The translations under genes and the position numbers were made by a program. From contig CAVRVD010000013.1 of the NCBI GenBank assembly GCA_963724535.1, positions 372,001 to 436,000 of the forward strand: 64,000 nucleotides of DNA, written 5' to 3'. How positions within the stretch are numbered: the first letter of the stretch is position 1; every line of letters starts with the position of its first letter. The DNA comes from JADJPO01 sp963724535 (GTDB lineage Bacteria > Actinomycetota > Actinomycetes > Actinomycetales > Kineosporiaceae). Under the pieces are notes generated by a model. It saw only the letters and a program-made list of their open reading frames with translations, was not told the origin of the DNA and did not search any database. Below are positions 49,673 through 57,359 of the stretch, piece after piece.

Positions 49673-50995
49673 TCACCCCATGACCGTGAAGCTGCTGTCG
49701 GCGGTGACGGCCCGACCACGGCTGAAGGTGGACAGGTCGACCTCGACCCCGCTGCGCGGCAGGTGGACGTGTACCGGATCGGCGTCGTGGTCGCGACCAC
49801 TCTCGCAGGCCTCGATGATCGCCCGCAGGTAGCTGCCCACCAGCGGGGCGTTCTTGAACTGGTTGCCACTGGTGCCGATCGCCACATAGAAGCCGGGCAG
49901 GTCGGTGCGGTCGTAGATCGGGATCCAGTCGTCGGTGACGTCGTAGACCGCGCCGATCCCCCGCGGGGCGTTGGGGACGGTCAGTCCGGGCAACCGCCGC
50001 GCGGCCCGGTACACCTGCGCCTGGTACAGCTGCCGGGTCGGCGCCGGGTCGTAGGCGTCGGGGTCGGCCAGCCAGTGCAGCTCGTCGCAGGCCGGCTCGG
50101 TGCCGCCGACCAGCAGGTCGCCGCCGAGGGTGCCGCGGAAGTACGTGCCCAGGTCGAGGTCGGCGACCAGTGGCCCCGGCGAGGCCGGCGAGGCCGGCGC
50201 CGCGTAGCCGTCGGGTGTCGGCACGGTGTGCACCTCCACCCGCAGCGGCCGGGTGGCCACGGTGAAGTCCGCGCCGACCCCGGCCAAGGCGTTGATCAGG
50301 CCGGAGGCCGGGCCGGCCACGTTGACCACGACTGGGGTGTCGATGCGGCTGCCGTCGGGCAGCAGCACACCGCGCACCCGGTCCCCGGTGGTGTCGATGG
50401 CGGTCACCGCGGCCCGGAAGGCGAACCGGACACCGAGCCGGGCGGCGGCGGTGGCCAGGTTGTGCGCGGCGTAACCGGGGTCGTCGACGAACCCGGCGTC
50501 CGGCGTCCAGTACCCGCCCAGCTCCCCGTCCGGGTCGGCCCAGAAGTCTTCACTGTCAACTGGTTTGGGGGGGTAGTACCGGGCCGGGTCGAGCTGCGGC
50601 AGCCGGGCGCGGACGGTGCCGGCGTCCCAGAGCTCATAGGGCACACCCACCTGGTCGAACAGGGCCAGGACCTTACCCGGGTCGTGCACGGGTGCGTCCA
50701 GGCACAGCGAGCCGGTCCGGGTGAACCGGGCCAGGCCGCCGTCGGTGTCCCGGCCGCCGAGGAAGCCCTCCCAGTCCGCCCACGCATGGTGGGCCTCCCA
50801 GGCGGTGGCCACGCCGGCGTGGGTGGAGTAGTTGAACCGGATGATGGCCGAGGAGGAGGCGGTCGAGCCCTGACCCGGTCCTGGGTGGCGGTCGACGACC
50901 ACGACCGAGCGTCCGGCGTCGGCCAAGGCGTGCGCGACCGAGCATCCGATCACGCCGGCCCCGATCACCACCGCGTCAGCGGAACCTGGGTGCAC
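49673..50995 (-). CDS. FAD-dependent amine/amino-acid oxidoreductase (sarcosine oxidase beta-like)
   Basis: A protein of 440 residues. GTG 50995 is chosen because GAGGAGG lies five bases upstream; a longer frame from 51052 lacks such a site. FAD motif GAGVIGCSVAHALADAG is near the N-terminus, then GSTASSSAIIRFNYST, typical of the DAO/SoxB-like group, and the C-terminal GFYVAIGTSGNQFKNAP. It would oxidise a secondary amine or amino acid using FAD. As first gene of the catabolic operon it probably handles a demethylated product, such as sarcosine or an N-methyl amino acid (inference). Confidence 0.86.
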   Translation of the reverse strand: MHPGSADAVVIGAGVIGCSVAHALADAGRSVVVVDRHPGPGQGSTASSSAIIRFNYSTHAGVATAWEAHHAWADWEGFLGGRDTDGGLARFTRTGSLCLDAPVHDPGKVLALFDQVGVPYELWDAGTVRARLPQLDPARYYPPKPVDSEDFWADPDGELGGYWTPDAGFVDDPGYAAHNLATAAARLGVRFAFRAAVTAIDTTGDRVRGVLLPDGSRIDTPVVVNVAGPASGLINALAGVGADFTVATRPLRVEVHTVPTPDGYAAPASPASPGPLVADLDLGTYFRGTLGGDLLVGGTEPACDELHWLADPDAYDPAPTRQLYQAQVYRAARRLPGLTVPNAPRGIGAVYDVTDDWIPIYDRTDLPGFYVAIGTSGNQFKNAPLVGSYLRAIIEACESGRDHDADPVHVHLPRSGVEVDLSTFSRGRAVTADSSFTVMG

Positions 50996-51110
50996 CGGGG
51001 CCTCCTCACCTGTGCGGACGAGCCCGTCAGGGACCTGGCCGTTTTCTACCAAGTGGAGCCGCCCGCGCGCCAGAGGCAGGTCGACGACCCGCCGGGCGCC
51101 GCCGGTGATT

Positions 51111-51159
51111 GGTGCAGCCGGGTGGCTACTGCAGCCAGGTGGCTACTGCAGCCGGGTGA
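51111..51159. repeat. 17-base tandem repeat across the transglutaminase stop codon
   Basis: GCAGCCGGGTGGCTACT-like units follow one another at about 51112-51128, 51129-51145 and in part to 51158. The second unit contains the CTA that is the TAG stop of the transglutaminase-like gene, so the repeat duplicates the end of the coding region just downstream. Confidence 0.7.
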
Positions 51160-52036
51160 CTTCGACGCCGACGAACAACCGGGAGTCGGAGGTACCCGCG
51201 TAGACACCCTTGAGCGGAGGCACGTCGGAGTAGTCCCGGCCGCGGGCCACCAGCATGTGGTCCGTGGTTACCGGACCGGAGTGGGTGGGGTCGTAGGCGA
51301 ACCAGTCCCCGGCCCACCACTCGATCCAGGCGTGGCTCTCGGCCTCCACCACCTGGCGCACCGGCCGGTCGGGTTGGGGATGCAGGTACCCGGAGACGTA
51401 CCGGGCGGGGATGCCGAGTGCCCGCAGCGCCCCGAGGGTCACGTGCGCGAAGTCTTGACAGACACCCCGTTTCGCCGACCAGACCTCGGTGGCGGGGGTC
51501 CGCACCGACGTGAACCCACCGGCGTAGGTCATCTGTGCGACCAGCGCGGCGCACACCGCGCGGGCGGCGTCGTCCGGCTCCAGCCCGGCGGCGACGTCCC
51601 GGGCCAACCCGACCACTTCGGCGGGCGGCTCGGTGAGTGGAGTCTGCACGAAGAACTCGTACAACCGGTCTTGGGTGTCGCGGTGGGCGAGGTCGGCCCA
51701 GGAGGCGCTCGGGCCGACCTCGGTCGCGGCGAACACCTCCACCGTCGCCGTGCTCACCACGGTCAGCTCGCGGTGCGGGGCGAGGACGTCGAACGCGGTG
51801 ACCTGGGTCCCCCAGTAGTCGGTGAACCGGTGCCGCCAGGTGCCCGGAGTGATGTCGATGGTCTCGTCCAGCAGGGCCTGCCCTGTCGTGGTCAGTGGAG
51901 TCATCCGGGCCTCGTTGTAGGAGGCGTGCACGTGGTCGTCGTAGTGGTACCCGGTGGTATGCACGACCAGGAAACGTTGGGTGCCCGCTGGCCCCGCGCC
52001 CTGCCGGGGCGCCTGCCGGGGCGGCTTCTCGGTCAC
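51143..52036 (-). CDS. Transglutaminase-like cysteine peptidase of the ATP-grasp cluster
   Basis: A protein of 297 residues. The N-terminal Bact_transglu_N domain (about 22-100, VVHTTGYHYDDHVHASYNEA) precedes the catalytic core with Cys193 (RGVCQDFAH), His235 (ESHAWIEWW) and Asp249 (YDPTHSG). It forms a conserved trio with alpha-E and circularly permuted ATP-grasp proteins. Comparative genomics has proposed that such trios make or process peptide tags, with this enzyme as peptidase or transferase. The ATG overlaps the alpha-E stop. Confidence 0.9.
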   Translation of the reverse strand: MTEKPPRQAPRQGAGPAGTQRFLVVHTTGYHYDDHVHASYNEARMTPLTTTGQALLDETIDITPGTWRHRFTDYWGTQVTAFDVLAPHRELTVVSTATVEVFAATEVGPSASWADLAHRDTQDRLYEFFVQTPLTEPPAEVVGLARDVAAGLEPDDAARAVCAALVAQMTYAGGFTSVRTPATEVWSAKRGVCQDFAHVTLGALRALGIPARYVSGYLHPQPDRPVRQVVEAESHAWIEWWAGDWFAYDPTHSGPVTTDHMLVARGRDYSDVPPLKGVYAGTSDSRLFVGVEVTRLQ

Positions 52037-52962
52037 GAGGCGTCCTCCACCCAGGCCGTCGTCGCCGCCCGCGGGAAGTACCGGCGGGCCACGGCATCGC
52101 TGGCCCGGGAGATCGCCCGCTGCACCCGCTCCATCTCGGCGGGCAGGTCACGCAGCACGTCGGTGAACTCCCGGTACTCCAGACTGGTCCGGATCCGGCC
52201 CAGCGCCCGCCGGCCCGGGTCGGCGACGCCGACCCGTTCCAGCGGCGGGGCCAGGTCCTCGAGGATCTCCTCGGCCTGCACCAGGGAATGCAGCACCGAG
52301 CGCGGGAACAGCCGGTCCAGGATCAGGAACTCGGCGGCCCGGGAGTCAGTGGCGACCCCGCGGTAGGTGCGCAGGTAGCTCTCGTGGGCGCCGCAGGAGC
52401 GCAGCAGCGTCGTCCAGGACGGCACGGCCGCGGAGATGGCGGACGTCGCGACCAGGCGGGCGGTCATATCCGCCCGCTCCAGGCTGCGCCCGAGCACCAG
52501 GAAGCGCCACGCGTCGTCACGGCTCATCGTCTCCTCGGCGATCCCGGCGACCAACGCCGCCCGTTCCCGCACCCAGGCGAAGAACTCATGGATGGTCATC
52601 GCCCCGATCCGCATCCGGTCGATGCCCATCCAGGTCGTGTTCAGGCACTGCCACAGGTCGGTGGAGACGACCTCGCGGGCCCGGCGGGCGTTCTCCCGGG
52701 CGGCCCCCAGGGACCCCACGATGGCGCTCGGGTAGCCGACGTCGTAGGCCAGCCGGTCCATCACCACGAACCGGTCGACCTCCTCCTCCGGCGCCAGCTG
52801 CACACCCATGACTGCCAGCAGCGCCCGACAGGCCTGCGCCTCGGTGAGCTGGGAGTCCTCGAGCAGCATCTGCAGATGGACGTCGAGGATCCGGGCGGTG
52901 TCGTCGGCACGCTCGACGTACCGTCCGATCCAGAACAGCGACTCGGCGATCCGGCTCAGCAC
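52033..52962 (-). CDS. Alpha-E domain protein (DUF403)
   Basis: A protein of 309 residues, all helical, starting at GTG with the diagnostic VLSRIAESLFWIGRYVERAD and carrying LRSCGAHESYLRTYRG in the middle. The domain occurs almost only beside circularly permuted ATP-grasp and transglutaminase genes, as here. Its own activity is not established. The start overlaps the ATP-grasp stop by seven bases, just after the poly-glutamine tract. Confidence 0.88.
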   Translation of the reverse strand: MLSRIAESLFWIGRYVERADDTARILDVHLQMLLEDSQLTEAQACRALLAVMGVQLAPEEEVDRFVVMDRLAYDVGYPSAIVGSLGAARENARRAREVVSTDLWQCLNTTWMGIDRMRIGAMTIHEFFAWVRERAALVAGIAEETMSRDDAWRFLVLGRSLERADMTARLVATSAISAAVPSWTTLLRSCGAHESYLRTYRGVATDSRAAEFLILDRLFPRSVLHSLVQAEEILEDLAPPLERVGVADPGRRALGRIRTSLEYREFTDVLRDLPAEMERVQRAISRASDAVARRYFPRAATTAWVEDAS

Positions 52963-54590
52963 GCCGCCTCCCGCTGCTGTTGTTGTTGCTGTTGCTGCTG
53001 CTGCTGTTGCTGTTGCTGTTGGTGTAGCCCGTAGGCCCCGTCCTGCGGGCCCGGGTCGGGCGATGGCAGCGCAAACGTCCGCGGCGGGGTCAGCGCCGCC
53101 TGCGCCTGGATCTGTCGGCGGCCGCCCTGGAGCACCCAGGTGTCCTTGGATCCCCCGCCCTGGCTGCTGTTCACCACCAGCTGACCCTCCGGCAGCGCGA
53201 CCCGGGTCAGGCCACCGGGCAGCACCCACACGGCCCGGCCGTCGTTGACGGCGAACGGCCGCAGGTCGACATGTCGCGCGCGCAGTCGCCCGTCGATCAG
53301 GGTGGGCACGGTGGAGAGCTGGACGACGGGTTGGGCGATCCAGCCGCGAGGGTCGTGCACGATCTGCGCTCGGAGCTCGGCCAGCTGCTCCTTCGTCGCT
53401 CGCGGGCCGATCACCAAGCCCTTGCCGCCGGCGCCGTCGACCGGCTTGAACACCAGCTCGGCGAGCCGGCTCAACGCCTCGCGCTCGTCGTCCGGCTCGG
53501 CAAGACGGTAGGTATGCACGTTGGGCAGGACCGGCTCCTCGCCCAGGTAGAACCGGCACAGGTCGGGGACGTAGCTGTAGATCAGCTTGTCGTCGGCGAC
53601 CCCGTTGCCGATCGCGTTGGCGATGCTGACGTTGCCGGCCCGGACGGCGTTGACCAACCCGGGACAGCCCAGCAGCGAGTCGGCCCGGAACTGCACCGGG
53701 TCCAGGAACTCGTCGTCGACCCGCCGGTAGATCACGTCGACCTGGCGCTCGCCGTCCGTGGTTCGCATCTTCACCCGCCCGCCGGAGCAGAACAGGTCGC
53801 GGCCCTCGACCAGCTCCACGCCCATGGTCCGCGCCAGCAGCGTGTGCTCGAAGTAGGCGCTGTTGTAGATCCCGGGGGTCAGCACCACCACGGTCGGCTC
53901 GCCCGAGGTGTCCGGCGCCGCGGCCCGCAGCGCGGCCAGCAACTGCGCCGGGTACTCGTGCACCGGGCGGATCCGATGGGTGGCGAACGACTCCGGGAAG
54001 ACCGTGGTCATCGCCTGCCGGTTGGCCATCACGTAGCTGACCCCGGACGGCACCCGGACGTTGTCCTCGAGCACCCGGAAGGCACCGTGCTCGTCCCGGA
54101 TCAGGTCGATGCCGGCGACCTGGATCCGCGCGTCGTTGGCCGGGCGCAGGCCGTGGGCGCCGCGCAGGAACCCGGACGCCGAGGCGATCACCCGCCACGG
54201 GATCACTCCGGCCCGCACCACCTCCCGATGCCCGTAGACGTCGGCGAGGAACGCCTCCAGGACCCGGACCCGCTGCGCGACGCCCGCTTCCACGCGGGCC
54301 CACTCGTCGGCCGAGAGGACCCGCGGGACGACGTCGATCGGAAACGGACGCTCCTCGCCGGCGAAGTCGAAGGTGACGCCCTGGTCCAGGTACGTGCGGG
54401 CCAGTGCGTCGGCGCGCTCGCTCAGGTGGGCGCCGGACAGCTGCCTCAGCATGGCGTGCACGGCGCGGTAGGGACGCCGTGGCTGCTCCGGGTCGACGAG
54501 CATCTCGTCCCACGCGTCGGCCGAGGCGGGCGCTGCGCCATAGCCGTCGAAGAGCCCATCACCGCCGGAGAGCCCCACCATGGCGGGCAC
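52956..54590 (-). CDS. Circularly permuted type 2 ATP-grasp protein with poly-glutamine C-terminus
   Basis: A protein of 544 residues. GTG 54590 is preceded by GGAGGAG. ATP-grasp segments are FRVLEDNVRVPSGVSYVMAN, then YRRVDDEFLDP, ELVFKPVDGAGGKG and WIAQPVVQLST in the order of the DUF404/DUF407 family. It is a predicted ATP-dependent amide ligase making a peptide or peptide-like tag. Unusually, the last 25 residues contain 16 consecutive Gln followed by REAAC. The family normally ends without such a tract, and the Gln run is encoded by mixed CAG and CAA. Confidence 0.9.
   Translation of the reverse strand: MPAMVGLSGGDGLFDGYGAAPASADAWDEMLVDPEQPRRPYRAVHAMLRQLSGAHLSERADALARTYLDQGVTFDFAGEERPFPIDVVPRVLSADEWARVEAGVAQRVRVLEAFLADVYGHREVVRAGVIPWRVIASASGFLRGAHGLRPANDARIQVAGIDLIRDEHGAFRVLEDNVRVPSGVSYVMANRQAMTTVFPESFATHRIRPVHEYPAQLLAALRAAAPDTSGEPTVVVLTPGIYNSAYFEHTLLARTMGVELVEGRDLFCSGGRVKMRTTDGERQVDVIYRRVDDEFLDPVQFRADSLLGCPGLVNAVRAGNVSIANAIGNGVADDKLIYSYVPDLCRFYLGEEPVLPNVHTYRLAEPDDEREALSRLAELVFKPVDGAGGKGLVIGPRATKEQLAELRAQIVHDPRGWIAQPVVQLSTVPTLIDGRLRARHVDLRPFAVNDGRAVWVLPGGLTRVALPEGQLVVNSSQGGGSKDTWVLQGGRRQIQAQAALTPPRTFALPSPDPGPQDGAYGLHQQQQQQQQQQQQQQQQREAAC
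52974..53021. repeat. CAG/CAA trinucleotide repeat encoding 16 glutamines
   Basis: Sixteen CTG or TTG triplets on the plus strand read as CAG/CAA Gln codons on the minus strand, at the 3' end of the ATP-grasp gene. Expansion or contraction would keep the frame. It is notably AT-richer than the surroundings. Confidence 0.95.
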
Positions 54591-54690
54591 GGTATCTCCT
54601 CCATGTCACATCGGCGTTACGGAGACCGAGCGCCGGCCGCCGTTGACGCCGGGCGTTCGGCCAGGTCAGAGGCGGACGGGGCCCCTGGCA

Positions 54691-54696
54691 TAGCAT
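54691..54696 (+). promoter_or_regulatory. -10-like TAGCAT, probable leaderless promoter
   Basis: TAGCAT lies seven bases before the ATG at 54704, and no ribosome binding site separates them, the geometry of a leaderless start. Confidence 0.4.
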
Positions 54697-54703
54697 CACC
54701 ACG

Positions 54704-55288
54704 ATGAGCACCCGCGCCCTCGGACAACAGCTGGCCCACCTGGCAGCCAAGGTGGCCCGGCAGTACCTACGCGAGCGATCCGGCCACCGACCACGACCGG
54801 TGACCAGGCCGGCCCCCACCACCCCACCCGAGTGGCGCGACGGGCTCGAGTCCGAGCCGGACGCACACAGTGCGGCGCCCTATCCCGGCGACTACACCGG
54901 CGACATCCGGGCGATCCAGGCGGTCTACCGGCCCCAGGCGGACGGGGAGCCCGACGCCGGCGAAGTGGTCTGGGCTTGGGTGCCCTACGAGGACCAGCCC
55001 GAACGGGGCAAGGACCGCCCGGTGCTGGTCGTCGGCCACGACGGACCGTGGCTGCTCGCGCTGATGATGACCAGCAAGGACCACGACCGGGACGCGGCAC
55101 AGGAGGCGCGCGAGGGCCGACTCTGGATGGACATCGGCACCGGCGCGTGGGATCGGCGCGGCCGGCCCAGCGAGGTCCGGCTGAACCGGGTGTTACGGCT
55201 GTCCCCCGACGCCGTCCGACGTGAGGGGGCCGCCCTGGACCAGGCGGTGTTCGCCCGCGTGGCCGAGGCCCTGTCCACCGGCTGGTAG
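54704..55288 (+). CDS. PemK/MazF-like protein, probably solitary
   Basis: A protein of 194 residues. A charged N-terminus of about 75 residues precedes a PemK/MazF-like beta-barrel (GEVVWAWVPYEDQPERGKDR, PVLVVGHDG, ALMMTSKDH). No antitoxin gene is adjacent, and the family is conserved upstream of rpsT in Actinobacteria, so it may be a housekeeping nucleic-acid-binding protein or ribonuclease rather than a toxin. It is divergent from the ATP-grasp operon. Confidence 0.75.
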   Translation: MSTRALGQQLAHLAAKVARQYLRERSGHRPRPVTRPAPTTPPEWRDGLESEPDAHSAAPYPGDYTGDIRAIQAVYRPQADGEPDAGEVVWAWVPYEDQPERGKDRPVLVVGHDGPWLLALMMTSKDHDRDAAQEAREGRLWMDIGTGAWDRRGRPSEVRLNRVLRLSPDAVRREGAALDQAVFARVAEALSTGW

Positions 55289-55372
55289 GCTGACCTGCCG
55301 GGTTCGCCCTTCGGCGTGCCCCCTCACCTGCGACAACCCCGGACCTGCGCGAACCACCCAGAGAGACGACAC

Positions 55373-55633
55373 GTGGCGAACATCAAGTCCCAGATCAAGC
55401 GCAACACGACCAACGAGAAGGCACGACTGCGCAACAAGGCGGTCAAGTCCGAGCTGAAGACGGCGGTGCGGGCCTTCCGTGAGGCCGCCGCCACGGGAGA
55501 CAAGGACGCGGCAACCGCGGCCCTGCGGCACGCCACGCGCAAGCTCGACAAGGCCACCAGCAAAGGCGTGATCCACAAGAACCAGGCCGCCAACCGCAAG
55601 TCGGCCATGGCCCAGCAGGCCGCCCGGCTCTAG
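55373..55633 (+). CDS. rpsT: 30S ribosomal protein S20
   Basis: A protein of 86 residues from GTG 55373, with GAGAG just upstream. It has the lysine-rich S20 sequence [20 protein letters not shown] and C-terminal [18 protein letters not shown]. It binds 16S rRNA early in 30S assembly. It lies tail-to-tail with holA across a hairpin terminator. Confidence 0.97.
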   Translation: MANIKSQIKRNTTNEKARLRNKAVKSELKTAVRAFREAAATGDKDAATAALRHATRKLDKATSKGVIHKNQAANRKSAMAQQAARL

Positions 55634-55652
55634 CCCGGTACTCCGGCGCTCT

Positions 55653-55689
55653 CGAACCCGACGGTCGGCAGCACCGATCGTCGGGTTCG
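55653..55689. terminator. Bidirectional hairpin terminator between rpsT and holA
   Basis: CGAACCCGACG (55653-55663) and CGTCGGGTTCG (55679-55689) form a perfect 11-base stem with a 15-base loop, followed by a short T-containing run (GTTTGTG). It serves rpsT and possibly holA from the other side. Confidence 0.85.
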
Positions 55690-55718
55690 ACGTTTGTGTC
55701 GGGCCGCGCCCGAGGCGG

Positions 55719-56783
55719 TCAGGTGCCGCGGGCCTCGGCGATGGTCAGCAGGGCCCGCTCCACCGCGTAGACCGGGTCCCGCCCACCGCCCTTGATCGCC
55801 GTGTCCGCCTCGGCGAGCGCGAGTACGGCCACGGCCAGCCCCGGTTCGCTCCAGCCAGCGAGGTCCCGCCGGGCCCGATCGACCTGCCACGGGGCCATGC
55901 CCAGCGCCGGTGCCAGGTCGGCCGAGCGACCACGCCCGGCCACCGACACCTTCGCCATCGCCCGGACCTTCGCCGCCACGGCAGCCACCAGCGGCACCGG
56001 GTCCGACCCGGTGGCCAGGGCGTGCCGCAGCAACGCCAAGGCGTGGTCGGCCCGACCAGCGACGGCGGCGTCGGCGACCCGGAACCCGGTTACCTCGACC
56101 CGCCCTCCGAACCAATCCTGGACCTGCTCGACCTCGATCCGAGCCTGTGCCGCCTCCTCCGCGCCGTCCGGGGACAGGGTGAGCACGTCGGTGGCGAGCT
56201 GGTGACAGGAGGCCGCCAGCTCCCGCAGGTCGCTGCCGACGGCGTCGACCAGGGCCCGCACCGCCTGCGGCGAGATCCGCCGGCCCAACCGCCGGAACTC
56301 GACGGTCGCGAAGTCGACCTTGTCCTCGTCACGGGTGATCGGGGCGCACACCGCCTCCGGCGCCCCGGCGGACCGGGCGGCGTCCAACAGCGGCTTGGCC
56401 CGGTTCCCTCCGGCATGCCGCAGCACCAGGAAGACGCCGTCCCCGGCAGCTGCCTGCAGGTAGGCGCGGCAGTCGGTGACGAAGTCGTCCACCGCCGACT
56501 CCACTCCCTCGACGACGATCAGCGTGCCGCCACCGAACAGCGAGGGACCGCTCAGCTGGGCCAGCCGGCCCGGCTCGTAGGCGGCGGCGTCGAGGCGCTC
56601 CACGGTGACGTCGGCGTCCTGGGCGCGGACGGCACGGGCCACCTGGGCCAGAGCGCGCTCGGCGAGCAGGTCCTCAGGGCCGGTGACCAGGACCACCGGG
56701 GCCGCGGGCAGCTCCTCGACGGGGATGGGGGCCGGCCGGCGGCCACGGCCGCCGGAAGCGGACCGGGCTCGGACGGTCGTCAC
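55719..56783 (-). CDS. holA: DNA polymerase III subunit delta
   Basis: A protein of 354 residues. The clamp-loader delta pattern shows an AAA-like N-terminal region (PVVLVTGPEDLLAERALAQV) without Walker A, then LSGPSLFGGGTLIVVEGVES and the collar domain (ALALLRHALATGSDPVPLVAA). It opens the sliding clamp during replication. GTG 56783 overlaps the stop of the CoxG-like gene (GTGA). Confidence 0.92.
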   Translation of the reverse strand: MTTVRARSASGGRGRRPAPIPVEELPAAPVVLVTGPEDLLAERALAQVARAVRAQDADVTVERLDAAAYEPGRLAQLSGPSLFGGGTLIVVEGVESAVDDFVTDCRAYLQAAAGDGVFLVLRHAGGNRAKPLLDAARSAGAPEAVCAPITRDEDKVDFATVEFRRLGRRISPQAVRALVDAVGSDLRELAASCHQLATDVLTLSPDGAEEAAQARIEVEQVQDWFGGRVEVTGFRVADAAVAGRADHALALLRHALATGSDPVPLVAAVAAKVRAMAKVSVAGRGRSADLAPALGMAPWQVDRARRDLAGWSEPGLAVAVLALAEADTAIKGGGRDPVYAVERALLTIAEARGT

Positions 56784-57340
56784 GCGCCGGAGCGCCCGAA
56801 GAGCTTCTTGACCCAGGAGAGCAGGCTGGAGAAGAACAGCTGCAGCGGGTTGACCTGCTTGGCGTGGATCTCCTGACGCTCCTCGACGGTGGTCGCGGCC
56901 AGCTTGGCCTCGCAGCACCGGACGAAGTCGGCGACCAGCCGGTTGGACATCTCGACGATCAACCCGCCCCGGCCGAACTGGGCCGCCGCGCCGGTGAGGT
57001 TGACGTCGGCGTCCACCGACACAGCGGTCGACGTGGCACCCGCAGGCGTCACCGCGTAGGTGACCTTGACCGTGCCCCGGCTCTTGCCCCGCCGGTCCTC
57101 ACCTTTACCGTCGATCACCCCGGTCTGCGCGGCGACGTCCGGGCTGACCTTCGCCGAGCCCTCGAAGTTCGCCGACATCGGTCCGAGCTTGACCGCGACC
57201 TTGCCCGTGTAGGTGCCCTGGCCGTCGTCGGAGACGAGCTCGGCCCCGGGCAGGCACTGGGCGACCTCGGGGATGTCCTGGAAGAAGTCCCAGACCACGC
57301 CGACGGGACGGTTGACCTCGAACTCCTGGGTGATCTTCAT
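56780..57340 (-). CDS. CoxG-like SRPBCC-fold protein
   Basis: A protein of 186 residues from ATG 57340 (GAGGAGAGGG upstream). SRPBCC/CoxG motifs are FEVNRPVGVVWDFFQDIPEV, then CLPGAELV, YTGKVAVKLGPM and FEGSAKV. A C-terminal amphipathic or hydrophobic helix (LQLFFSSLLSWVKKLF) suggests membrane contact, as in CoxG, which anchors CO dehydrogenase. No CO dehydrogenase genes are nearby; its position between comEC and holA is unusual. Confidence 0.88.
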   Translation of the reverse strand: MKITQEFEVNRPVGVVWDFFQDIPEVAQCLPGAELVSDDGQGTYTGKVAVKLGPMSANFEGSAKVSPDVAAQTGVIDGKGEDRRGKSRGTVKVTYAVTPAGATSTAVSVDADVNLTGAAAQFGRGGLIVEMSNRLVADFVRCCEAKLAATTVEERQEIHAKQVNPLQLFFSSLLSWVKKLFGRSGA

Positions 57341-57359
57341 GGCGCCCTCTCCTCGACCG

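Noticed and set aside
52033..54513. Continuous frame joining alpha-E to sequence inside the ATP-grasp gene
   Set aside because: The N-terminal half is an out-of-frame shadow of the ATP-grasp gene; the conserved alpha-E start is GTG 52962.
54704..55288. Toxin-antitoxin pair
   Set aside because: No small antitoxin gene precedes or follows the PemK-like gene.
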